Of a stretch of DNA of 8,764 bases, positions 1 through 6,656 are shown one piece after another. This stretch comes from an uncultured Rhodospirillales bacterium. GTDB lineage: Bacteria; Pseudomonadota; Alphaproteobacteria; Acetobacterales; Acetobacteraceae. Position 1 is the stretch's first letter, and the number at the start of each line of letters is the position of its first letter. Under the pieces are notes generated by a model that made no database searches, was not told the origin of the DNA, and was given only the letters and a program-made list of their open reading frames with translations. Where the stretch lies: positions 1 through 8,764 of the forward strand of contig CAIYPH010000268.1 of assembly GCA_903928045.1 (NCBI GenBank). Reading direction: 5' to 3'. The translations under genes and the position numbers were made by a program.

Positions 1-1090
1 CATGGGCGATCGCGAAGCCGATCACCAGCGCGCCGATGCTTTGGCCGAGGAACAGCACGAAGGCGAAGGCGGAAACGGCGGTGGCGCGGGCGTGTGGCAG
101 CAGTTCGGTGGCGCGGGCCTGCATCACCCCGTGCAGCATGTAGAAGCCGAGCCCCATCGCCGCCTCGACCGGGATGAACACCCACCACACCGGCACCAGC
201 ACCCCGGCGGCGACGGCGGCCGCCATCAGCAGCCCGCCGACGAGCGCGCAGCCGCCCTCGCCGAGGCGCGGCACCAGACGGCGGGCGTTGCGGGTATAGG
301 CCAGCGCGCCGATACCGAAGGAGGCCAGCACCAGGCCGACGCTGGCGTAGGACAGGCCGAATGCCTCGTGCATGTAGGGGGCGAGGAAGGGGAAGCAGCC
401 CATCAGCAGCATGCCATCCAGCATGCCGAAGACCAGAATGCGCCGCGCCCCGGCGTGGCGGGCCATGACGATGAAATTGTTGAGGCTGAGGCTGCCGCCA
501 TGGTTGCGCGGGTCCGGCAAATGGCGCCGGCGCAGCGCGAGCCCAAGCGCGAGCGCGAAGCCGCCGATCGCCAGCAGCAGGAACACGCCGCGCCAGCCGA
601 CATATTGGCCGAACACCCCGCCCAAGGGCCCCGCGACGAGTTGGGAGAGCACGATGCCGTTGAGGAAGCGGCTCAGCGTCACCTGCCGTTCGGCGTAGGG
701 CACCGCGTCGGCCACATAGGCCATGGCGACCGGGATGATCGCCGCACTCGCGGCCCCCGCCACCACCCGCAGCGCGGCCAATGAGAGCACGCCTGTGGCG
801 AAGGCGCAGGCGCCGGTGCCGATGGCAAACGCGACCAGCGCCCACAAAACCACGCGCAGCTTGCCCACGCGGTCGCCCACCGGGCCGATGGCGATCTGGA
901 ACAGGCCGTAGGGAAGCGTATAGGCCGCCACCACCACCGAGACCGCGGGCACGGTGGTGGCGAAATCGGCGGCGATGACCGAGAGCAGCGGGTCGATCAC
1001 CCGCGAGCCGGCGGAGGAGAGGAAGCCCGCTGCGGCGAGCAGGAAGATCGGCAGGGCGACTTGGGCATTCATGGCCGCCTTCATGGCCAT
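1..1090 (-). CDS. MFS transporter, DHA1-like (3' end off the window)
   Basis: This is a 12-TM-type major facilitator of the inner membrane, probably a drug or metabolite:H+ antiporter; the substrate cannot be read from sequence. The minus-strand frame is open from the ATG at 1090 to the window edge, giving 363 codons without a stop. About 30-45 residues are probably missing, since the family runs near 390-410. A hydrophobic first helix lies at residues 11-28. The MFS motif A loop between TM2 and TM3 is seen as GPVGDRVGKLR (about 69-79). An R/D/P-containing entry segment (SRVIDPLL, 29-36) is usual in this subgroup. A charged central loop (RRRHLPDPRNH) separates the two six-helix halves. Three in-frame ATGs (1090, 1084, 1072) compete. 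The first is preferred because GGGAG (1103-1099) sits 8 nt upstream of it. It lies 40 bp downstream of the GNAT-like gene on the same strand, so co-transcription is likely. The MFS assignment is firm; the subfamily is inferred. Confidence 0.9.
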   Translation of the reverse strand, partial: MAMKAAMNAQVALPIFLLAAAGFLSSAGSRVIDPLLSVIAADFATTVPAVSVVVAAYTLPYGLFQIAIGPVGDRVGKLRVVLWALVAFAIGTGACAFATGVLSLAALRVVAGAASAAIIPVAMAYVADAVPYAERQVTLSRFLNGIVLSQLVAGPLGGVFGQYVGWRGVFLLLAIGGFALALGLALRRRHLPDPRNHGGSLSLNNFIVMARHAGARRILVFGMLDGMLLMGCFPFLAPYMHEAFGLSYASVGLVLASFGIGALAYTRNARRLVPRLGEGGCALVGGLLMAAAVAAGVLVPVWWVFIPVEAAMGLGFYMLHGVMQARATELLPHARATAVSAFAFVLFLGQSIGALVIGFAIAH

Positions 1091-1092
1091 CC

Positions 1093-1116
1093 CCGCCGCT
1101 CCCGCGCAAGCGGCGG
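1093..1116 (-). promoter_or_regulatory. Stem-loop covering the MFS ribosome binding site
   Basis: A perfect 8-bp inverted repeat, CCGCCGCT / AGCGGCGG, with an 8-nt loop, lies 2 nt upstream of the MFS start codon in the 40-bp gap after the GNAT-like gene. On the transcript the GGG of the GGGAG Shine-Dalgarno is in the loop and its AG is in the stem, so folding would limit access by the ribosome. No T-tract follows, so it is not an intrinsic terminator. At this GC content an 8-bp stem can arise by chance. The structure is seen directly; a regulatory role is inference. Confidence 0.3.
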
Positions 1117-1130
1117 CGGAGCAGCCCTGT

Positions 1131-1613
1131 TCAGCGCGTCGGGATCGTCGCGCTGCCGGCGGCGGGCTCGGCGATATCCTTCCATAGCGCCGCCCCCTCC
1201 GGCCGGTGGCCGGCGGCGTGCAGGCCCGAGGCGAGCAGCGACGAGGGGCTCATCACCATCGCGCGGATGGCGCCGCAGCCCAGGCGCTTGGCCAACCCGT
1301 CCAACTCGTCGATCAGCGCCTGCATCACCGGCTCGGCGTCGAGCAGGTCGACGGCGACGAAGTGCTCGGCCACCAGAACGGGGCCGCGCTCGAGGTCGTC
1401 CTCCCGCCGATAGACGAACAGGCCGCAGGGCAGGAGCCGCGGCTTGCGGGTGACCACCATGATCCCCTCGCGCCCGGCTTTGCGAGGGTCGGTGATGCGG
1501 CGGGCGAACTGTAACCAGGCCTTGAGATCGATCCCCGGAATCGCCTCGCGAACCAGGGGATAGACGCCGGGAGCCTGGTCCGGCCGCAACGGATGACACG
1601 CGAAACCGGACAT
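1131..1613 (-). CDS. GNAT-like acetyltransferase-fold protein, degenerate
   Basis: This 160-residue soluble protein resembles GNAT-fold N-acetyltransferases in size and strand/helix order. The N-terminus (residues 1-35) looks like the beta1-alpha1-alpha2 part of GNAT proteins (CHPLRPDQAPGVYPLVREAI). A central stretch, GPVLVAEHFVAVDLLD (about 77-92), would be the paired beta3-beta4 strands, followed by an amphipathic helix (PVMQALIDELDGLAKRLG). The Q/RxxGxG/A pyrophosphate-binding signature of motif A, expected between strand and helix, is not visible, so acetyl-CoA binding is uncertain. The ATG at 1613 is immediately preceded by an in-frame TAA, so the frame cannot extend further. No clear Shine-Dalgarno is seen. 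The gene starts 68 bp from the centre of an FNR box shared with the divergent fnr-like gene, and probably leads the MFS gene in an operon. It could equally be annotated as hypothetical; no substrate can be named. Confidence 0.7.
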   Translation of the reverse strand: MSGFACHPLRPDQAPGVYPLVREAIPGIDLKAWLQFARRITDPRKAGREGIMVVTRKPRLLPCGLFVYRREDDLERGPVLVAEHFVAVDLLDAEPVMQALIDELDGLAKRLGCGAIRAMVMSPSSLLASGLHAAGHRPEGAALWKDIAEPAAGSATIPTR

Positions 1614-1674
1614 TTAGGTAACCATGGGATGATGACGTGCCGGCCCATGATGTGCGATAGAGTGTGCAAGCGCG

Positions 1675-1688
1675 TTGACGCAGATCAA
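1675..1688. promoter_or_regulatory. FNR box (anaerobox)
   Basis: TTGAC-GCAG-ATCAA matches the FNR consensus TTGAT-N4-ATCAA at nine of ten defined positions, and fully satisfies the looser alphaproteobacterial TTGA-N6-TCAA. It lies between two divergent genes. Its centre (1681.5) is 68 bp from the start of the GNAT-like gene at 1613 and about 111 bp from the preferred fnr start at 1793. The adjacent regulator carries the E--SR recognition-helix residues known to read this site, which supports autoregulation and/or control of the GNAT-MFS pair. No convincing -10 hexamer fixes the direction. CAATAA at 1721-1726 is a weak plus-strand candidate, and CTATCG (1660-1655, read on the minus strand) a weak minus-strand one. 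Confidence 0.75.
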
Positions 1689-1792
1689 AGCGCGCGACGT
1701 ATCAAGACGCCGGGCGGTTCCAATAAGCGGTTTCGCCGGCTATGACAGGCGCATATTGGCGAGGCGGCGAAGAAAATTCGCCGATTGGTTTC

Positions 1793-2557
1793 ATGTCAGT
1801 CACCCGCGCCCGGCCTCTGCTTGTCGACCCCCATCGCAGCGGGAATGACTGCGCGCATTGCGGCGCGCGGGCGCACAGCGTGTGCAACGCCATCGATGGC
1901 CGTGATCTCGACCGGTTGGCCGCGGTGGCGGTGCAGTTGTCGATCGAGCCCGGGCGCTGCTTCATCGACGAGGGAGACCCGGCGGAAAATTTCTTCAACG
2001 TCACCGCCGGCACCGCCAAGCTGTTCAAGCTGCTGCCGGATGGACGGCGGCAGATCACCGGTTTCGCCGGGCCGGGGCATTTCCTCGGCCTCGCGGTGTC
2101 TTCGTCCTATTCCTTCAGCGCCGAGGCGGTGGAGCCGATGCGCATCTGCCGCTTCTCGCGGCCCAAGCTGCGCGCGCTGCTCGATGATTTCCCGGCGATG
2201 GAGAAGCGCCTGCTCGAAGTGGCCTCCAACGAGCTGGTGGCGGCGCAGGAGCAGATGCTGCTGCTCGGCCGCAAGACGGCGCGCGAGCGGCTGGCCTCCT
2301 TCCTCATCGCGCGGTCGGAAATGCCGGTGCACTGCCTCGGCCACAAGCCCGGCAGCGCCGAGACGGTGCTGCTGCCGATGACCCGCAGCGACATCGCCGA
2401 TTATCTTGGCCTCACCATCGAGACGGTCAGCCGCACGCTGACCAAGCTGAAGGGGGATGGGCTGATCGAGATCCCCTCGACCGACACGGTCGTCATCCGC
2501 CGCCACGCCGCGCTCGATAGCATCGCCGCCGGCGCGGACCCCGTCGGGCATCTCTGA
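1793..2557 (+). CDS. fnr: FNR-family oxygen-sensing transcriptional regulator (FnrN/FixK type)
   Basis: This is a cytoplasmic Crp/Fnr-family regulator expected to dimerise with a [4Fe-4S] cluster when oxygen is low and to switch genes for anaerobic or microaerobic metabolism. With the start used here it has 254 residues. The N-terminal cysteines C20, C23 and C31 form CX2CX7C, and C119 (in RICRFSR) is the expected fourth ligand; E. coli FNR uses 20, 23, 29 and 122. The cyclic-nucleotide-binding-like beta-barrel spans about 40-125, the dimerisation helix about 130-160, and the winged helix about 170-245. The recognition helix ETVSRTL has the E--SR residues that read TTGAT half-sites. A longer frame opens at 1742. 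Its extra 17 codons use many A/T third positions (ACA, GCA, TAT, CGA, AAT, ATT, GGT), unlike the body, and family length also favours 1793. Neither start has a good Shine-Dalgarno. A matching FNR box lies upstream. The stop is 1 bp from the convergent DUF1489 stop. Confidence 0.93.
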   Translation: MSVTRARPLLVDPHRSGNDCAHCGARAHSVCNAIDGRDLDRLAAVAVQLSIEPGRCFIDEGDPAENFFNVTAGTAKLFKLLPDGRRQITGFAGPGHFLGLAVSSSYSFSAEAVEPMRICRFSRPKLRALLDDFPAMEKRLLEVASNELVAAQEQMLLLGRKTARERLASFLIARSEMPVHCLGHKPGSAETVLLPMTRSDIADYLGLTIETVSRTLTKLKGDGLIEIPSTDTVVIRRHAALDSIAAGADPVGHL

Positions 2558-2558
2558 C

Positions 2559-2981
2559 CTACAGCAGTCCGAGGGACGCGAGTTCGCGACGCATCGACTC
2601 GGGCAGATCCTCGGCGCCGGATGCCGCCGCCGAACTGCCGAGATCCGGCGGGGCCGCGGCGGGCTCCAGATAGCGCCAGCCCTGGAACGGCCGGGTCGGG
2701 CGGCCGGCGAGTGGCACCAGTTCAGGGTCCAGATGAATCGCAGCGCAGGCGCTGCCGTCGTCCCATGTGGCCGCCACGATATCGAGCACGCGCTGGCGCA
2801 CCAGCATGCTGCCGGAGATCACCCAATAGATCGATCCGCCATCCAGGACTTCCGCGGTGCGGCGGGGGAAGTTGCGGGTCTGGTGGTACAGGGTGCCGGT
2901 GCGGGCGAGGCGCTCGGCCTGCCATTCTCGCATGTCATCGAGATCCCTGGTGCCGACGGAGAGCTTGGCGATGTGAAGCAT
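2559..2981 (-). CDS. DUF1489 family protein
   Basis: This is a conserved alphaproteobacterial protein of unknown function. The 140-residue product matches what I know of DUF1489: an N-terminal MLHIAKLSVG, a central GGSIYWVISG followed by RQRVLDI, and a highly conserved C-terminal block DPELVPLAGRPTRPFQGWRYL plus PPDL. It is predicted soluble, with no signal peptide or membrane segment. An in-frame ATG at 3110 would add 43 residues rich in Pro, Cys, Ala and Arg. That extension is rejected because the family starts at MLH and the added part looks like non-coding sequence. No Shine-Dalgarno precedes 2981. The gene is divergent from the EF-G-like gene across about 165 bp. It is convergent with the fnr-like gene with a single base between stops, so their transcripts probably overlap at the 3' ends. 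The family call is firm; no biochemical role can be assigned. Confidence 0.88.
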   Translation of the reverse strand: MLHIAKLSVGTRDLDDMREWQAERLARTGTLYHQTRNFPRRTAEVLDGGSIYWVISGSMLVRQRVLDIVAATWDDGSACAAIHLDPELVPLAGRPTRPFQGWRYLEPAAAPPDLGSSAAASGAEDLPESMRRELASLGLL

Positions 2982-3023
2982 GGCCGGGATGTGCGCGCGT
3001 CGGCCCGGTTCGGCAAGAGGTGG

Positions 3024-3052
3024 TTCGCATGGCCGCGCATTCGCGCTAGCAT
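3024..3052 (+). promoter_or_regulatory. Possible sigma70-like promoter for the EF-G-like gene
   Basis: TTCGCA (3024-3029), a 17-bp spacer and TAGCAT (3047-3052) each match four of six consensus bases, with ideal spacing, upstream of the EF-G-like gene. Transcription would start near 3059, inside the first copy of the 13-bp repeat, leaving a leader of about 87 nt. Both hexamers are weak and such matches occur by chance. This is a suggestion only. Confidence 0.22.
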
Positions 3053-3053
3053 C

Positions 3054-3099
3054 GCCGCACGGCGCCTCGCCGACGCAATCTCTCGTGCCGCACGGCGCC
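3054..3099. repeat. 13-bp direct repeat pair in a divergent control region
   Basis: GCCGCACGGCGCC occurs exactly at 3054-3066 and again at 3087-3099. The copies are 33 bp apart start to start, about three helical turns, so they face the same side of the DNA. They lie between the divergent DUF1489 (start 2981) and EF-G-like (start 3146) genes, the first copy just downstream of the possible -10. They could be paired operator sites or a small local duplication. The repeat is directly visible; the function is inferred. Confidence 0.6.
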
Positions 3100-3134
3100 G
3101 GGACAAGCAACGAAGCCGCGCAGGCGGCCCGAAC

Positions 3135-3139
3135 GGAGG
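3135..3139 (+). promoter_or_regulatory. Shine-Dalgarno GGAGG of the EF-G-like gene
   Basis: A perfect GGAGG stands 6 nt before the ATG at 3146. This settles the start of the EF-G-like gene and is the strongest ribosome binding site in the window, suggesting efficient translation. Confidence 0.85.
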
Positions 3140-3145
3140 CGCCTT

Positions 3146-5113
3146 ATGTCAGGACAATCCAATGGGGGCGGCACGCATCGCCCCCGCGCGGCGGCGATCA
3201 TCGGCCCCTATGGCAGCGGCAAATCGACCCTTTTCGAAGCCCTCATGCTGGCCGGCGGCGCCACCATCAAGCGCGGCGACCCGCGCAGCCGGCGCATGGG
3301 CACCGAGCTGCGGCTCGGCCATTGCAGCTTCCTCGGCGATAGCTGGTCGCTGATCGACTGCCCCGGCTCGGTCGAATTCGCCTTCGAGACCGCGGCGGCG
3401 TTGACCGCGGTGGATATCGCCGTCGTGGTGGTCGAGCCGGTGGCGGCCAAGGCGATGCTGGCGGCCCCGCTGCTGAAGCAGCTCGATGACCGCGGCATCC
3501 CCCATATCGTGTTCATCAACAAGATCGAGACGCTGGAGGGACGCGCGCAGACGGTGCTCGACGCCCTGCAGGGCCATTCCCGCGTGCCGCTGGTGCTGCG
3601 CCAGGTGCCGATCCGCGACGGCGCCGGCAAAATCACCGGCTACGTCGATGTCGTCAGCGAGCGGGCCTATCGCTATCGCAAGGGCCAGGAATCGGAGCTG
3701 ATCGCCCTGCCCGGCGAGATGCAGGCGCGCGAGCAGGAGGTGCGCGGCGTGCTGCTGGAGCGCCTGGCCGACCATAACGACGCCCTGCTGGAGAAGCTGA
3801 TCGAAGAGGTCGCGCCCTCCACGCAGGAGATCTACGCCCAGCTGCGCGCCGATCTGGCAGCCGACGCGGTGGTGGAGGTGCTGCTCGGCAATGCCGAGAC
3901 CGATAACGGCATCCAACGCCTGTGGAAGGCGCTGCGCCATGATACGCCATCTGCCGAGGAAACCGCGCGCGCACGCGGCGTCGCCGAGGGGACGGAGCCG
4001 GTGGCGCAGGTGGTGCGCAGCATCCATGCCGGCCATACCGGCAAGCTCTCCATCGCCCGTATCTGGCGCGGCACGGTGAAGGACGGCGCGACGCTCGGCG
4101 GCTCAAGGCTCGGCGGCATCTACCGCTATCCCGGCGGCGAGCCGGCCAAGGCCGTGCAGGCGGAGGCCGGCGAGGTGGTGGCACTCGGCCGGCTGGATGG
4201 CGTGACGACCGGCGCCACGGTGTCGACCACGCCGGTCGCGGCCCTCGCCTTCCCCGCCGCGCTGCCGCCGGTCTACGCCTTGGCGATCGCCACCGGGGAC
4301 CGCAATGACGACGTCAAGCTCTCCGGCGCCTTGCAGAAGATCGCCGAGGAGGACCTGGCGCTGAGCGTCACCCAGGACGCCGACCTCGCGCAGACCGTGC
4401 TGCACGGTCAGGGCGAGATGCACCTCAATGCCGCCATCGAACGGCTCGCCAAGGCCTACAACCTGCGCGTCACCACCGCGCCGCCCAAGGTCGCCTATCG
4501 CGAGACGATCCGCCGCGCGGTGCACCAGCACGGCCGGCTGAAGCGGCAGACCGGCGGGCATGGCCAGTTCGCCGACATCAAGATCGACATCGCCCCCCGC
4601 GACCGCGGCGCCGGCTTCCTGTTCGTCGACAAGATCGTCGGCGGCGTGGTGCCGCGCAACTACATCCCCGCCGTCGGCGAAGCGGCGGAAGAGGCCACAC
4701 GGAGAGGCCCGCTCGGCCATCCCGTGGTCGATGTCTCGGTCACACTGGTGGACGGCAGCTACCACGCGGTCGACAGCTCGGACATGGCGTTCAAATCCGC
4801 CACCAGGTCAGCGATGGCCGAGGGGCTGGCGGCGGCCGAGCCGCTGCTGCTGGAGCCGTTCGACCAGGTGACGGTGCGGGTGCCCAGCGAATTCACCTCC
4901 CGCGCACAGCGTCTGCTGACCGGGCGGCGCGGCCAGATTCTCGGCTACGCGGAGGTTGAGGGCACGCCGGGCTGGGACGACGTGGAGGCCCTGGTGCCGC
5001 AGGCGGAGCTGCATGATTTCATCATCGAGCTCCGCTCGCAGACCCTCGGCCTCGGCGCCTACCGGCGGCGGTTCGATCATCTGGCGGAGAGCCGGGTCGG
5101 TCCGGGGCGGTAG
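3146..5113 (+). CDS. Elongation factor G-like GTPase (EF-G paralogue)
   Basis: This 655-residue cytoplasmic protein has the EF-G domain order but is shorter than true EF-G (about 700). G domain: P-loop GPYGSGKST (20-28) instead of AHIDAGKTT; switch-I RGITI absent; G3 is DCPGSVEF (71-78) instead of DTPGHVDF, so the catalytic His is replaced by Ser; G4 is NKIE (125-128) instead of NKxD. Domain II begins near 285 (KLSIARIWRGTVKDG). Domain III is near 385-460 (HGQGEMHLN matching GMGELHLE), domain IV near 465 (GGHGQFADI, YIPAVGEA), and domain V near 570-645 (TGRRGQILG, ELRSQTLGLGAYRRRF). Alphaproteobacteria commonly carry such a second, EF-G-like protein beside fusA, whose role is not established; it is unlikely to be the main translocase. 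The start is fixed by GGAGG 6 nt upstream. The gene ends 7 bp from the convergent glycosyltransferase stop, with no obvious terminator between. The family is certain; function is open (ribosome rescue, recycling or a stress role are possible). Confidence 0.93.
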   Translation: MSGQSNGGGTHRPRAAAIIGPYGSGKSTLFEALMLAGGATIKRGDPRSRRMGTELRLGHCSFLGDSWSLIDCPGSVEFAFETAAALTAVDIAVVVVEPVAAKAMLAAPLLKQLDDRGIPHIVFINKIETLEGRAQTVLDALQGHSRVPLVLRQVPIRDGAGKITGYVDVVSERAYRYRKGQESELIALPGEMQAREQEVRGVLLERLADHNDALLEKLIEEVAPSTQEIYAQLRADLAADAVVEVLLGNAETDNGIQRLWKALRHDTPSAEETARARGVAEGTEPVAQVVRSIHAGHTGKLSIARIWRGTVKDGATLGGSRLGGIYRYPGGEPAKAVQAEAGEVVALGRLDGVTTGATVSTTPVAALAFPAALPPVYALAIATGDRNDDVKLSGALQKIAEEDLALSVTQDADLAQTVLHGQGEMHLNAAIERLAKAYNLRVTTAPPKVAYRETIRRAVHQHGRLKRQTGGHGQFADIKIDIAPRDRGAGFLFVDKIVGGVVPRNYIPAVGEAAEEATRRGPLGHPVVDVSVTLVDGSYHAVDSSDMAFKSATRSAMAEGLAAAEPLLLEPFDQVTVRVPSEFTSRAQRLLTGRRGQILGYAEVEGTPGWDDVEALVPQAELHDFIIELRSQTLGLGAYRRRFDHLAESRVGPGR

Positions 5114-5120
5114 GGCGTGG

Positions 5121-6656
5121 TCAGTCGCGGGCCCGGTAGATCTCCAGATCGGGGAAGGTAGGGTCGTCGCGGCGTTCGAAATGCTCGGTGATGTAGCGGT
5201 AGATCGGCGCATGGGTCACCTCGAAACGGGTATCCATGCGCCAATCGACGCCGAAGCGCGCGATGATGGCGAAGCCTGGCTTGGTCTCGCGTAGCCGCGC
5301 GACTTCCGCGATCTGCGTCCGCTCGGCGCGATCCACCAGGGGGTAGATCTCCCACAATGCGGAGCGGCGGCCGAGCAGGGCATGGGCGCCGGGCCAGAAC
5401 GGCACGGCGATGAAGGGGGTTCGCCCCGGTGCATAGGCGGTGGCGAGGTGGCGCAGCAGCGCGATCTCGTCGCGCGTCGCGGGCAGCACGGTGAATTGGC
5501 TGCCGGCGATCTCCACCTGCGCGCAAGCCGGATTGCGCTCGCACTGCCAGGCCTGGTGCAGCGGCCCGGTGGCGCACAGGCTCAACACCGCCATCCCCCC
5601 CGCGAGCAGCCAGCGCCGTACGGGACGGCAGGCCGCCAGGATGGTCAGCGTGCCGATCAACAGGGGCAACACGCCGAGCACCGCATGCACCGTGTCGGGC
5701 CGCGAGAAGGCGTAATGGGCGTAGGGCAAGGCGAGGCAGGCCGCGCTGACCAAAGCCGGCGGCACGGCGCGGCGGCGCAACCGCTGCAAGCCGACCCATA
5801 CGATCGATGCCGGCACAAAGGCCGCGATGGCCAGCAGCGTGATCCCGGTGCCAAGCAAGGGCAGGGTGACATGCGCGACGAAGCGGCCGCGCAGCTGCCA
5901 GGGCCATGGCACCGGGCGTGCGATGTTGGTGGCGCCGAACTCGAACAGAAACCGCACGCTGTCGGCGAAGGCGACGGCGAAGCCCGGCACCAGCGCGCAC
6001 ATCGCGAGCAGCGGCGAGATGCCGAGCACGAGACCGGCCAGGCCGGGCGCCCAGCCACGCCGGATGGCGACGCGCCCCGGCGGCGTCATTGCGAGCCAGG
6101 CCGCCGCGAGGGTGGCGCCGAACACGCCATAGGCGGCGTGGTTGCGCCCGATCAGGGCCGCGACCCCGATCGCCACGCCGGTCCGCAAACAGGCGGCGGC
6201 GGTGGGCGCGCGCACGAGATCGGCCAGCGCGAGCAGCAACAGCAGGGCGGCGAGCTGGTCATGCACCTTGTAGTAAGGCACCATCCACACACCGAGCAGC
6301 AGCGCGGCGAACACCGCCTCGCGCCTCCCGCCCACGCCGGCCAGCACGGCGAGGCCGATCGCCACGCTGGCGGCCTGGAAGGCGAGCATCGCGACGCGCA
6401 GCGCCAGCAGCCCGTCATCGCCGGCGAGGCCCATCAGCCGGGCCGCGCTGTAGTAGCGGGCGGGGTCATAGGCCATGAAGTCGCGCAACGGCACCTCGCC
6501 CTGCATCACCCGCTGCACGCCGTACCACAGGAAGCCTTCGTCGCTCATCGAGAACGAGTAGGGGATCTGCCAGGCGTGGATGAGCCCCACCGCCAGCACG
6601 CCAAGAAGCGTCGCGGTTATCGGGCGGATTCGCGTCACGTCCGGGTCAGGGGGCAC
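5121..6656 (-). CDS. Polytopic membrane protein, GT-C/GT39-like glycosyltransferase
   Basis: This 511-residue inner-membrane protein has about 9-11 hydrophobic helices in residues 12-370, followed by a soluble, probably periplasmic, C-terminal region (about 375-511). After the first helix the loop contains SMSDEGFLWYGVQRVMQGEVP and then LRDFMAYDPARYY. An acidic pair in the first periplasmic loop followed by an RDF..Y.P segment is the pattern of GT-C enzymes (GT39/ArnT/PMT-like). These transfer sugars from polyprenyl-phosphate donors onto lipids, glycans or proteins. Donor and acceptor cannot be named. The start is a GTG at 6656 overlapping the MFS stop by 11 nt. Another GTG at 6638, just after that stop, would give 505 residues; neither has a good Shine-Dalgarno. 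It is the last gene of the cofC-MFS operon and probably relies on translational coupling. The membrane topology is clear; the glycosyltransferase call is moderate because overall GT-C identity is low. Confidence 0.72.
   Translation of the reverse strand: MPPDPDVTRIRPITATLLGVLAVGLIHAWQIPYSFSMSDEGFLWYGVQRVMQGEVPLRDFMAYDPARYYSAARLMGLAGDDGLLALRVAMLAFQAASVAIGLAVLAGVGGRREAVFAALLLGVWMVPYYKVHDQLAALLLLLALADLVRAPTAAACLRTGVAIGVAALIGRNHAAYGVFGATLAAAWLAMTPPGRVAIRRGWAPGLAGLVLGISPLLAMCALVPGFAVAFADSVRFLFEFGATNIARPVPWPWQLRGRFVAHVTLPLLGTGITLLAIAAFVPASIVWVGLQRLRRRAVPPALVSAACLALPYAHYAFSRPDTVHAVLGVLPLLIGTLTILAACRPVRRWLLAGGMAVLSLCATGPLHQAWQCERNPACAQVEIAGSQFTVLPATRDEIALLRHLATAYAPGRTPFIAVPFWPGAHALLGRRSALWEIYPLVDRAERTQIAEVARLRETKPGFAIIARFGVDWRMDTRFEVTHAPIYRYITEHFERRDDPTFPDLEIYRARD

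Noticed and set aside
2..784. Plus-strand open frame of 260 codons at the left edge
   Set aside because: It is antisense to the DHA1 MFS gene, whose minus-strand frame is open to the window edge with clear MFS motifs. The plus-strand product is low complexity.
1742..1792. Longer start of the fnr-like gene at 1742
   Set aside because: The 17 added codons have many A/T third positions unlike the gene body, and the shorter start gives the family length and the usual place of the first cysteines. It is not excluded experimentally.
1796..2551. Minus-strand open frame of 251 codons opposite fnr
   Set aside because: The plus-strand product has FNR cysteines and a helix-turn-helix; the antisense product is His/Arg/Gln-rich and unlike any family.
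2982..3110. N-terminal extension of the DUF1489 gene to an ATG at 3110
   Set aside because: The family begins at MLHIAKLSVG; the extra 43 residues are Pro/Ala/Cys/Arg-rich and would cover the divergent control region including both repeat copies.
3149..4036. Minus-strand open frame of 295 codons opposite the EF-G-like gene
   Set aside because: It is a mirror of a clear translational GTPase and shows the same low-complexity composition.
5114..5120. Terminator between the convergent EF-G-like and glycosyltransferase genes
   Set aside because: Only 7 bp separate the stops, and I see no stem followed by a T-tract on either strand nearby.
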